Assembly (NCBI RefSeq): GCF_002119525.1
Contig: NZ_CP017917.1
Location: forward strand, 744,001 to 808,000
Direction: 5' to 3'
Length of the DNA: 64,000 bases
Origin: Vibrio syngnathi
GTDB lineage: Bacteria; Pseudomonadota; Gammaproteobacteria; Enterobacterales; Vibrionaceae
A program made the position numbers and the translations under genes. Numbering within the stretch: the first letter of the stretch is position 1; each line of letters starts with the position of its first letter. The notes under the pieces were generated by a model, which worked only from the letters and a program-made list of their open reading frames with translations, was not told the origin of the DNA and ran no database searches. Positions 17,327 through 24,581 of the stretch are shown piece by piece.

Positions 17327-18968
17327 TTATGATTTTATTGTTGTTGGTGGCGGCTCTGCAGGGTGTGTATTGGCTTCAAGGTTATCGGAAGACCCGAATG
17401 TTACGGTGTGCTTATTGGAGGCGGGTGGTAAAGATACAAGCCCATTTATCCATACTCCGGTTGGCGTGGTTGCTATGATGCCAACCAAACTCAACAATTG
17501 GGCATTCGAAACCGTTGAACAGCCGGGTTTGAACGGTCGTAGAGGCTATCAGCCGAGAGGTAAAACACTTGGCGGGTCTAGTTCTATCAATGCCATGATG
17601 TACGCTCGTGGGCACCGTTACGACTACGATACATGGGAAAGCTTGGGTAATGCAGGTTGGAGCTATGAATCGTGTTTACCTTATTTTAAGAAAGCGGAAA
17701 ACAACGAAGTTCACCAAGATGAATTTCATGGCCAAGGTGGTCCTCTGAATGTGGCAAACCTTCGATCGCCAAGCCCAATGTTGGAACGTTACTTAACGGC
17801 CTGTGAATCGATAGGGGTACCTCGTAATGAAGACATCAACGGCGCGGCTCAGTTTGGGGCGATGCCGACGCAGGTAACCCAGCTGAATGGCGAACGGTGC
17901 AGTGCTGCCAAGGCTTACTTAACGCCAAATCTTTCTAGACAGAATCTCACGGTCGTAACCAAAGCAACTACACATAAAGTTTTGTTCGAAGGTAAGAAAG
18001 CGGTCGGAGTCGAATATGGCTCTAACGGACAGCGTTATCAGATCCAATGCAACAAAGAAGTGATTCTATCCGCTGGCGCCTTTGGTTCCCCCCAATTGCT
18101 GTTACTGTCGGGTGTCGGCGCTAAAGCTGAGCTAGAGACGCATGGCATCGAACAGGTTCATGAATTGCCTGGAGTGGGTAAGAACCTTCAAGACCATATC
18201 GACTTAGTCCATTCGTACAAATGCAGTGAAAAGCGTGAAACATTTGGTATTTCGCTGCAAATGGCCTCTGAAATGACCAAAGCTTTACCGTTATGGCACA
18301 AAGAACGCCGTGGCAAGATGAGCAGCAACTTTGCAGAAGGGATTGGCTTTCTTTGTTCAGAAGATCATATCGCTGTGCCGGATCTAGAGTTTGTATTTGT
18401 GGTCGCTGTTGTCGATGACCATGCAAGAAAAATCCATACCAGTCATGGGTTTACGTCTCATGTCACCTTGCTACGACCGAAAAGTATAGGCACGGTAACG
18501 CTCAATAGTAGTGATCCTTATGATCCGCCTAAGATCGATCCTGCGTTTTTCAGTCACCCTGAAGACATGGACATCATGATTAAAGGCTGGAAGAAGCAGT
18601 ATCAAATGCTAGAAAGTGCGGCGTTTGATGATATCCGTGGCAAGGCTTTTTATCCGGTCGATGCCAATGATGACAAGGCTATTGAGCAAGATATTCGAAA
18701 TCGTGCGGATACCCAGTATCACCCGGTCGGAACCTGTAAAATGGGCCCTAGTAGTGATTTATTAGCCGTGGTAGATAATGATCTTAAAGTTTATGGGTTG
18801 AATAATTTAAGAGTCATTGATGCTTCAGTGATGCCGACACTGATTGGGGCAAACACAAACGCGCCAACCATTATGATTGCCGAAAAAGTCGCAGATCAAA
18901 TCAAAAAGGAATACGGGCTAGGTAAGCAAGAATCTAGTATTCGAGCGAAAGGCGAAGCTGTGGTTTAA
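17319..18968 (+). CDS. GMC family alcohol dehydrogenase (AlkJ/choline dehydrogenase-like)
   Basis: A 549-residue flavoprotein. The FAD-binding GGGSAGCVLASRLSEDP at the N-terminus, the GMC signature regions (GKTLGGSSSINAMMYARGH; GAFGSPQLLLLSGVG) and the C-terminal active-site segment with His near 468 (QYHPVGTCKMG) and NTNAPTIM near residue 512 are all present. It probably oxidises a primary alcohol to the aldehyde. It is translationally coupled to the acyl-CoA ligase by an eight-base overlap. No aldehyde dehydrogenase gene is in the operon, so that step must be encoded elsewhere or done by this enzyme. Confidence 0.9.
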   Translation: MDSYDFIVVGGGSAGCVLASRLSEDPNVTVCLLEAGGKDTSPFIHTPVGVVAMMPTKLNNWAFETVEQPGLNGRRGYQPRGKTLGGSSSINAMMYARGHRYDYDTWESLGNAGWSYESCLPYFKKAENNEVHQDEFHGQGGPLNVANLRSPSPMLERYLTACESIGVPRNEDINGAAQFGAMPTQVTQLNGERCSAAKAYLTPNLSRQNLTVVTKATTHKVLFEGKKAVGVEYGSNGQRYQIQCNKEVILSAGAFGSPQLLLLSGVGAKAELETHGIEQVHELPGVGKNLQDHIDLVHSYKCSEKRETFGISLQMASEMTKALPLWHKERRGKMSSNFAEGIGFLCSEDHIAVPDLEFVFVVAVVDDHARKIHTSHGFTSHVTLLRPKSIGTVTLNSSDPYDPPKIDPAFFSHPEDMDIMIKGWKKQYQMLESAAFDDIRGKAFYPVDANDDKAIEQDIRNRADTQYHPVGTCKMGPSSDLLAVVDNDLKVYGLNNLRVIDASVMPTLIGANTNAPTIMIAEKVADQIKKEYGLGKQESSIRAKGEAVV

Positions 18969-19003
18969 TTCAAGAAGTTAAGTGATAACCATAAATAAAA
19001 CAG

Positions 19004-19048
19004 TAGGTTAGATAGTCTTGATTTGATAAGACTCTCTAACCTATTTTT
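19004..19048. terminator. Bidirectional terminator between GMC and trxC genes
   Basis: TAGGTTAGATAGTCTT and AAGACTCTCTAACCTA form a long stem with one mismatch around an 8-base loop, followed by TTTTT on the plus strand; the minus strand has a weaker T-rich tail. Confidence 0.8.
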
Positions 19049-19080
19049 GTGTGCCTACTTAGAACAAAGCAAAAGCTAAT

Positions 19081-19121
19081 TCAATAGCTTAATCAATAGC
19101 TTAACCAATAGCTTAAATAAT
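19081..19121. repeat. Short tandem repeat of about 12 bases
   Basis: Three and a half copies of a CAATAGCTTAA unit lie just downstream of the trxC stop codon. They are non-coding on either strand as far as I can see. Confidence 0.7.
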
Positions 19122-19125
19122 AGTG

Positions 19126-19560
19126 TTACTTGGTTAGAGCTTGATTAAGCCATTGATTAAATTGACCTTTTGGTAATGCACCGTTAATCGTATCGACACG
19201 TTTACCATCTTTAAACACCATCACGGTTGGAATGCTTCTGATTTGGTACATCGCGGCAAGCTGTTGCTGAGCTTCAGTATCAATCTTAACGAATCGAACA
19301 TCTCCCGAACGCTCTTTTGCGACGTCGCTGAACACTGGCGCAAAGCCCACACATGGGTTGCACCATGTCGCCCAGAAATCGACAACCACAGGCTGTGAAC
19401 TGTTCAAGATAGATTGGAAATTAAGTGACGTTCCCTCGATAGGAGCGCCATCGAGCAATGCTGTTTTGCATTTACCGCAGGTTGGGCTTTCTGAAATTCT
19501 CTCTGAAGGAACTCGGTTTACGCCATTACAAGAAGGGCAACGTGTGTTGAATGTAGACAT
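19126..19560 (-). CDS. trxC: Thioredoxin 2 (TrxC) with WCNPC active site
   Basis: A 144-residue thioredoxin with the TrxC-type N-terminal zinc domain (CPSC at 9-12 and CGKC near 28-31) followed by a thioredoxin fold. The active site reads WCNPC instead of the usual WCGPC; the residue between the cysteines tunes redox potential, so activity may differ from E. coli TrxC. The cis-proline segment SIPTVMVFKDGK is intact. It is cytosolic, reduces disulfides and works in oxidative stress. It is divergent from the KAS III gene with about 120 bases between. Confidence 0.92.
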   Translation of the reverse strand: MSTFNTRCPSCNGVNRVPSERISESPTCGKCKTALLDGAPIEGTSLNFQSILNSSQPVVVDFWATWCNPCVGFAPVFSDVAKERSGDVRFVKIDTEAQQQLAAMYQIRSIPTVMVFKDGKRVDTINGALPKGQFNQWLNQALTK

Positions 19561-19682
19561 AACTTTCTCTTTTTATTGCAACTCCGTGTCTAACGCGATT
19601 TACGAATCGCGCACGGAACGCTTATACTGTTTAAAACTAGAATACGATACTTAAATAAAAACGAACAATAAATAGGTAAATG

Positions 19683-20780
19683 ATGACAAAATTTTACGCC
19701 GAGATTACGGGCTGGGGAAAGTGTCTGCCACCAGCCGTGCTGTCCAATGATGATCTAAGTACTTTCATTGATACGTCTGACGAGTGGATTCGAACTCGAA
19801 CTGGTATAGAAAGCCGTCGTATCAGTCATGTAAATACCTCTGAACTTGCAACTGTTGCCGCGAAACATGCCATGGCGTGTGCCGGCCTAACGGCTGCAGA
19901 TATCGATCTTGTTATCATCGCAACGTGCAGCCCAGACTCACTTATCCCAAACACGGCATCTAAGGTTCAACAGAACCTAGGCATTAAGAGTGCTGCGGCT
20001 TTCGACCTTAACGCAGCGTGTACCGGCTTCATTTACGGTGTTGAAACGGCGACTCGACTGATTCAAGCGGGTAACTATCGTAATGCTATTGTCGTGGGTG
20101 CGGAACGTTTGTCATTCTTCATCGACTGGACCAAGCGTGATACCGCGGTTCTGTTCGGTGATGGCGCTGGCGCTGTGGTTCTATCTCGCACCGAAGAACA
20201 AGTTGGCTTACAAGAAGCTCAGATCGGTTGTGACGCAGAAGGCCGTGACATTCTAGCGGTACCAAAATTCGGTACTTCTATGGACCGCTTTGCGGCTGAT
20301 AACGGTTACTGGGACTTTGATTTCGTAGGTAAAGAGATCTTCAAGCGTGCAGTGAAAGGCATGGGCGCTGCGGCACACACAGTATTAAGCCGTACTGGCA
20401 TCTCAACCGACAATATCGATGTTGTGATTCCGCACCAAGCTAACATCCGAATCATCCAAACTCTGTGTGATATGGCGGGCATTGAACGTGAGAAAGCGTT
20501 TGTTAACATCCAAAACTACGGCAACACGTCGGCTGCGACAGTGCCAATCGCACTGTGTGAATCGTTAGAGCAAGGTTTTGTTAAACCTAACTCAAACATT
20601 CTTGTGGCGGCATTCGGAGCCGGTTTAACTTGGGGCGCTGGTCATATTAAATGGGGCAGCCGTGTTGAACCGTTAGGTCAATCGGATGCTAAGCTTCCAG
20701 AAGTCGAAAAATCAGCTTTAGAGCTTTTAGAAAGAGCCATTTTACACTGTAAAACGCGGCCTAACTCAGAAAGTGAGTAG
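19683..20780 (+). CDS. Beta-ketoacyl-ACP synthase III family protein (FabH-like)
   Basis: A 365-residue thiolase-fold condensing enzyme. The Cys-His-Asn triad is present: Cys113 (NAACTGF), His251 (IPHQANIRI) and Asn281 (NYGNTSAA). It would condense an acyl-CoA with malonyl-ACP to start fatty-acid synthesis. It is about 45 residues longer than classical FabH because of a C-terminal tail, and it is not within a fab operon, so it may be a secondary enzyme with its own starter unit or a role in lipid turnover. ATG 19683 is favoured over 19680 by spacing from AGG. Confidence 0.88.
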   Translation: MTKFYAEITGWGKCLPPAVLSNDDLSTFIDTSDEWIRTRTGIESRRISHVNTSELATVAAKHAMACAGLTAADIDLVIIATCSPDSLIPNTASKVQQNLGIKSAAAFDLNAACTGFIYGVETATRLIQAGNYRNAIVVGAERLSFFIDWTKRDTAVLFGDGAGAVVLSRTEEQVGLQEAQIGCDAEGRDILAVPKFGTSMDRFAADNGYWDFDFVGKEIFKRAVKGMGAAAHTVLSRTGISTDNIDVVIPHQANIRIIQTLCDMAGIEREKAFVNIQNYGNTSAATVPIALCESLEQGFVKPNSNILVAAFGAGLTWGAGHIKWGSRVEPLGQSDAKLPEVEKSALELLERAILHCKTRPNSESE

Positions 20781-20860
20781 CGGAGTATGGTACGAGTTCG
20801 CCTTTTAAGTCGGATTCGCCCCATGATACAAACCGACCATCATCGATAAACGTTTAATTA

Positions 20861-20881
20861 GGGACTAATCTGGTCCCTTTT
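20861..20881 (+). terminator. Terminator between KAS III and glycosyltransferase genes
   Basis: GGGAC (20861-20865) and GTCCC (20873-20877) form a short stem followed by TTTTG. It lies just before the ribosome-binding site of the next gene, so it may only partly terminate. Confidence 0.6.
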
Positions 20882-20901
20882 GTTATTTCTTAGGAAGTGT
20901 T

Positions 20902-22134
20902 TTGAAGAAAGTTTTAGCAATTGGCTACGTTTGGCCAGAACCGAATTCATCGGCGGCGGGCAGCCATATGATGTCTCTTTTACGCCTGTTCAAGAGACAA
21001 GGTTGGTCAGTTGAATTTGCAACGCCAGCTCAAGAAACCGAGCACATGATCGATCTCTCTGAAGAGGTCATCACGAGCCAATCTATACAGTTAAACTGCG
21101 ACAGCTTTGATCAGTACATCGAAGAGCTGCAACCCGATATCGTGATGTTTGACCGTTTCATGATGGAAGAGCAGTTTGGTTGGCGCGTGGAAAAAGTATG
21201 CCCGAATGCATTTAAGTTACTGGATACCGAAGACTTACAGTTCCTACGTAACGCGCGCCATGAAGCAGTTAAGAAAGATACTGAACTGACCAAAGCGCAT
21301 TTGTACATTGACTTGGCTAAACGTGAAATTGCCGCAATCTTACGCTGTGATCTTTCGTTGATCATTTCAAGTTACGAGATGGATCTGCTTAAATCTGAGT
21401 TCAATATCGATCCAAAACTGCTTCATCACTTGCCGTTCATGGTTGATCTTAATACACTTCCTGAAAGCACGAAAAGCTTTGAAGAACGTAAGCATTTCAT
21501 GACGATAGGTAACTTTAGACACGCACCGAACTGGGATGCTGTGCTTCAGTTACAGAAGATTTGGCCGAAGATTCGCAAGCAGTTACCTGAATCCGAACTT
21601 CATATTTACGGATCTTATCCGCCGCCGAAAGCAACGGCTTTGCACAACCCTAAAACCGGTTTCCATATAAAAGGTTGGGCGAAAGACGCTCAAGAAGTGA
21701 TGGAGCAGGCTCGTGTGTGTGTTGCACCTCTACGATTTGGCGCGGGCATTAAAGGCAAGTTGCTTGATGCGATGAAGCTGAAAACTCCGAACGTGACGAG
21801 TGAAATCGGCAGTGAAGGCATGTTACCGCAAGGTGAATTGCAATGGCCGGGCGCGGTTGCTGATGATATCGACGAGTTTGTTGAAGCTGCAGTTGCTCTG
21901 TACAAAGATGAAGAGAAGTGGCTTAAGGCACAAAGCCAATGTCATTCAATCCTTGAAGCGCACTATGAGCAAAATCAACTGGGCGACACATTGATTGAGC
22001 GATTAACTGCGTTAGAGTCTGATCTTGAATCTCATCGACTGGATAACTTTTTTGGTTCGATGCTTAAGCACCATAGCATGGCGAGCACCAAGTACATGTC
22101 ACAGTGGATAGCTGAAAAGAACAAGACTAAGTAA
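20902..22134 (+). CDS. Glycosyltransferase, GT-B fold (group 1-like)
   Basis: A 410-residue soluble protein with two Rossmann-like lobes. The C-terminal lobe has the group 1 glycosyltransferase pattern: KHFMTIGNFRHAPNWDAVLQL, ELHIYGSYPP, FHIKGWAKDAQEVMEQARVCVAPLRFGAGIKGKLLDAMKLKTPNV, where the last part is the sugar-nucleotide binding region. The start is TTG at 20902, supported by AGGA six bases upstream and no suitable ATG nearby. It is not in a polysaccharide cluster here, so acceptor and sugar are unknown. Confidence 0.8.
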   Translation: MKKVLAIGYVWPEPNSSAAGSHMMSLLRLFKRQGWSVEFATPAQETEHMIDLSEEVITSQSIQLNCDSFDQYIEELQPDIVMFDRFMMEEQFGWRVEKVCPNAFKLLDTEDLQFLRNARHEAVKKDTELTKAHLYIDLAKREIAAILRCDLSLIISSYEMDLLKSEFNIDPKLLHHLPFMVDLNTLPESTKSFEERKHFMTIGNFRHAPNWDAVLQLQKIWPKIRKQLPESELHIYGSYPPPKATALHNPKTGFHIKGWAKDAQEVMEQARVCVAPLRFGAGIKGKLLDAMKLKTPNVTSEIGSEGMLPQGELQWPGAVADDIDEFVEAAVALYKDEEKWLKAQSQCHSILEAHYEQNQLGDTLIERLTALESDLESHRLDNFFGSMLKHHSMASTKYMSQWIAEKNKTK

Positions 22135-22162
22135 CTAACAAAACAAAAACCGAATCAAATAA

Positions 22163-22196
22163 TAAGCCCTTAGGTTAACGCCTTGGGGCTTTTTTC
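22163..22196 (+). terminator. Rho-independent terminator
   Basis: AAGCCCTTAGG and CCTTGGGGCTT arms around a short loop, followed by TTTTT, end the glycosyltransferase transcript. Confidence 0.85.
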
Positions 22197-22247
22197 ATGA
22201 AGGGCGCTTGTTAATTTCAGACTTACAAACCGAACATATTAGTAATA

Positions 22248-22279
22248 CATTAGCATTGACTAATTTATATTTATTAGTA
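22248..22279. promoter_or_regulatory. Inverted TTAG/CTAA repeats upstream of YeeE/YedE genes
   Basis: TTAG-N6-CTAA at 22250-22263 and CTAA-N10-TTAG at 22260-22277 overlap about 60-85 bases before the first YeeE-type gene. The nested symmetry suits a dimeric repressor, possibly of the BigR/SqrR (ArsR) type that often controls such sulfur genes, but no regulator gene is adjacent. Confidence 0.35.
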
Positions 22280-22335
22280 AACTCTAATTTAATTTGAGGG
22301 TGATGAGTTAATCGACGTTATGAGAGAGGTCAGTG

Positions 22336-22812
22336 ATGAGTTTAATACCTTGGGATGCATTTTTTGGTGGCATGCTACTAGGCGCGTCGGCAATTATTCT
22401 GATGTTGGGGATCGGGCGAGTTGCGGGGATCAGCGGAATCGTTAGCCGCTTATTGCCGTCTAGAAACAACAAAAGATTAGAATCAGGATCTGAATCCAGC
22501 TCGGATACCAACACAGAGAAAACCGAAAAACATTGGCGACTTGCTTTTGTTGTCGGAATGGTCGTGAGCGGCTGGTTATTGATTCCAACAGGCTACCAAC
22601 TTCCGCAATTAGAAGAGATCAACTTCGCGGTGGTTATCATCGCCGGATTATTGGTGGGCTTCGGTACCAAGATGGCGAATGGCTGTACTAGCGGACATGG
22701 CATTGTCGGAATGGCTCGTTTATCTAAACGTTCAATTGTCGCGACCTGTGTATTTATGGGTGTCGCGATGGCAACAGTGCTGGTTAAAAACCTGATTGGC
22801 TTGGGGGCATAA
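22336..22812 (+). CDS. YeeE/YedE family membrane protein, first half
   Basis: A 158-residue membrane protein with four or so helices. The segment FGTKMANGCTSGHGIVGMARLSKRS holds the conserved cysteine region of YeeE/YedE (thiosulfate/sulfur transport) proteins. A Ser/Glu-rich loop near residues 40-60 splits the first helices. GAGAGAGG precedes ATG 22336. It shares one base with the start of the second gene, and the two together equal one full-length YeeE. It probably imports thiosulfate or a related reduced sulfur compound. Confidence 0.85.
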   Translation: MSLIPWDAFFGGMLLGASAIILMLGIGRVAGISGIVSRLLPSRNNKRLESGSESSSDTNTEKTEKHWRLAFVVGMVVSGWLLIPTGYQLPQLEEINFAVVIIAGLLVGFGTKMANGCTSGHGIVGMARLSKRSIVATCVFMGVAMATVLVKNLIGLGA

Positions 22813-23243
22813 TGAAAAACTCTTCATTTACTATCGTTATCGGCTTGTTCGCAGGTCTTCTTTTCGGCGCTGGCATGATCATTTCAGGTATGGTTGACCC
22901 GAACAAAGTACTTGGCTTTTTAGATATTACTGGTGACTGGGACATTAGCTTGGCATTCGTCATGGGTGGCGCGTTATTGGTCTTCGCTCCGTTTTATCAC
23001 TTGGTCATTAAAAAGCGCGCTCAAGCCGTCAATGGCGAACCTTTAGATAGCAGTAATAATCCACTAATAGATAGAAAGTTGATCTTAGGTTCAACTGCCT
23101 TTGGTTTAGGCTGGGGGATTGCAGGCTTTTGCCCTGGCCCTGCAGTAACCAGCCTTAGTGGGGGTAGCCCAACGGTATGGCTGTTCGTCTTAAGCATGCT
23201 GGTGGGAATGTGGTTGGCGGGTCGTGCAAACAAGATCGGGTAG
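22812..23243 (+). CDS. YeeE/YedE family membrane protein, second half (DUF6691)
   Basis: A 143-residue membrane protein with four helices. FGAGMIISGMVDPNKVLGFLD near the start and GWGIAGFCPGPAVTSLSGG near residue 100 are typical of the partner of the preceding protein. The cysteine in GFCPGP mirrors that in NGCTSGH of the first half, consistent with a two-part sulfur channel. It is coupled to the first gene by a one-base overlap. Confidence 0.85.
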   Translation: MKNSSFTIVIGLFAGLLFGAGMIISGMVDPNKVLGFLDITGDWDISLAFVMGGALLVFAPFYHLVIKKRAQAVNGEPLDSSNNPLIDRKLILGSTAFGLGWGIAGFCPGPAVTSLSGGSPTVWLFVLSMLVGMWLAGRANKIG

Positions 23244-23300
23244 CAGTATACCTATCATTTATTGCATGGGCTGAGATGACTCGCTCTGAAGTTGCCAAAC

Positions 23301-23345
23301 AGAGAGGTTGACTCGCTTTAAGTAAAAAGCCAGTCAGCCTCTTTC
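23301..23345. terminator. Imperfect terminator hairpin between convergent genes
   Basis: AGAGGTTGACT and AGTCAGCCTCT arms pair with a single mismatch; T-rich sequence follows on both strands, fitting the convergent YeeE and EEP genes. Confidence 0.55.
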
Positions 23346-23401
23346 TGTATTTACCGCTGTCTTTAATCTGCCGTTACCTAAAGTCTGCTTTTATCTAAAA
23401 C

Positions 23402-24280
23402 CTAAAGTTTGATAGTCGTTGAAACTGGGCAATGGTCACTGAGTTTATAGTCCAGAACATCTTGCGTTTCAAAGACCTTCTGTTTAGCAGGAGAGGCATC
23501 TAAGGATTTGCTCACTACAATATGATCAATCACAGAACGGAACTGGTGTGTGCGATGGTTATTGCGGTTAGAGCGCACCTTACAATCTGCTCGAGTTTTT
23601 CTTGTTGCCAATTGAGCATCGGTATTTTGCGTCATATCTTTCCACATCCAATCTCTTGAATAGGAGAGGTTGTGGTTAAAATCGCCCAGAATCGCGTAGT
23701 CTTCATCTCTGCGTTCTCTTTGCTGTATCCACTTATTCAGTTGTTTAGCTTGGTCTTTGAGCCTTGAACAGTCACGGTTCGATTTGTACGCGCCGCTGCA
23801 ACCCGCCTTTAAGTGTACTGACAACATGTGAATTGGTTTTGTATCCGTTTCCACAACCATATAACTGGCGAATCTAAGCTTGCTGTTAGCACTAGTTTCC
23901 AGAGGAAAGTCAGCGTAGTCGGTGAGTGTGGTTCCTTTACGAACCGCGAAGCCAGTGTACTGGTTCACTTTTTTGAACTGATGGTGACTATTCTGGGGTA
24001 ATGAACGGTCAGACATCAATATCTTGTATTGATTGCCGGCGATGCGCTGAATGGCATTTACATCATCGACTTCTTGAAAAGCGATCACATCCGCGTCTAA
24101 GGATTTAAAGTACGTTTCGAGTTGATCGAAATCTGCTTGGTTTCGTTTGGAAGAAAACTTATTCACAGCCTCATTGGTTGATAACCATTCGATATTCCAA
24201 CTGGATATGGTTAAAGGTTCGCCAAATGCTTGGCTACTGAATAAGCAGCCTATCATTATCCAGTTTTGAAGTCGTTTCAT
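23402..24280 (-). CDS. Secreted endonuclease/exonuclease/phosphatase family protein
   Basis: A 292-residue protein with a signal peptide (cleavage near S-Q-A-F-G) and the EEP fold: ISSWNIEWLS with the metal-near Asn, VIAFQEVDD with the catalytic Glu, LSVHLKAGC, the central ILGDFNHNL Asp/Asn pair, and the final SDHCPVSTTI with Asp-His. All expected catalytic residues are visible. Substrates in this family range from DNA to phosphodiesters and lipids. Four cysteines in the middle suggest disulfides in the extracytoplasmic space. An extracellular or periplasmic nuclease is the best guess. Confidence 0.85.
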   Translation of the reverse strand: MKRLQNWIMIGCLFSSQAFGEPLTISSWNIEWLSTNEAVNKFSSKRNQADFDQLETYFKSLDADVIAFQEVDDVNAIQRIAGNQYKILMSDRSLPQNSHHQFKKVNQYTGFAVRKGTTLTDYADFPLETSANSKLRFASYMVVETDTKPIHMLSVHLKAGCSGAYKSNRDCSRLKDQAKQLNKWIQQRERRDEDYAILGDFNHNLSYSRDWMWKDMTQNTDAQLATRKTRADCKVRSNRNNHRTHQFRSVIDHIVVSKSLDASPAKQKVFETQDVLDYKLSDHCPVSTTIKL

Positions 24281-24447
24281 CCCAAATATCCCTATTTTTG
24301 GTGTGCAATATAGTTGAGCCGTTATCCTACAACACTTACCGAAAATTCAACTCTTTTTAGCAGTTTTTTTATTGTTACATTGTTTCTTTTCGACTTGAGA
24401 TCTCACGTAATAATATTGGATTTATCTTGTTCGGCGTGCCTGTTTTA

Positions 24448-24461
24448 TTGATCCAAATCAA
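24448..24461 (+). promoter_or_regulatory. FNR-type site upstream of nrdD
   Basis: TTGATCCAAATCAA matches the FNR consensus TTGAT-N4-ATCAA at all ten defined bases. It is about 120 bases upstream of nrdD, an anaerobic gene known to be FNR-activated in other gammaproteobacteria, so activation under low oxygen is a strong inference. Confidence 0.82.
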
Positions 24462-24492
24462 TACTCAATGTTGGTGGTTCTCGTTAAATACG

Positions 24493-24508
24493 CCACAATA
24501 TCTAGTGT
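24493..24508 (+). promoter_or_regulatory. NrdR-box-like site upstream of nrdD
   Basis: CCACAATATCTAGTGT matches the NrdR consensus ACACWATATATWGTGT at 14 of 16 positions by eye. A weaker second copy may lie at 24522-24537; the spacing between them (about 29 bases centre to centre) is slightly shorter than usual. Repression of nrdDG by NrdR is expected from other bacteria. Confidence 0.6.
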
Positions 24509-24581
24509 TAGTTAAACGATAAATCGCTCTATAGTGTGTTTGTGGATAAGTCTGTGAATACCTCAAGAGTAAGGAGAAGTG

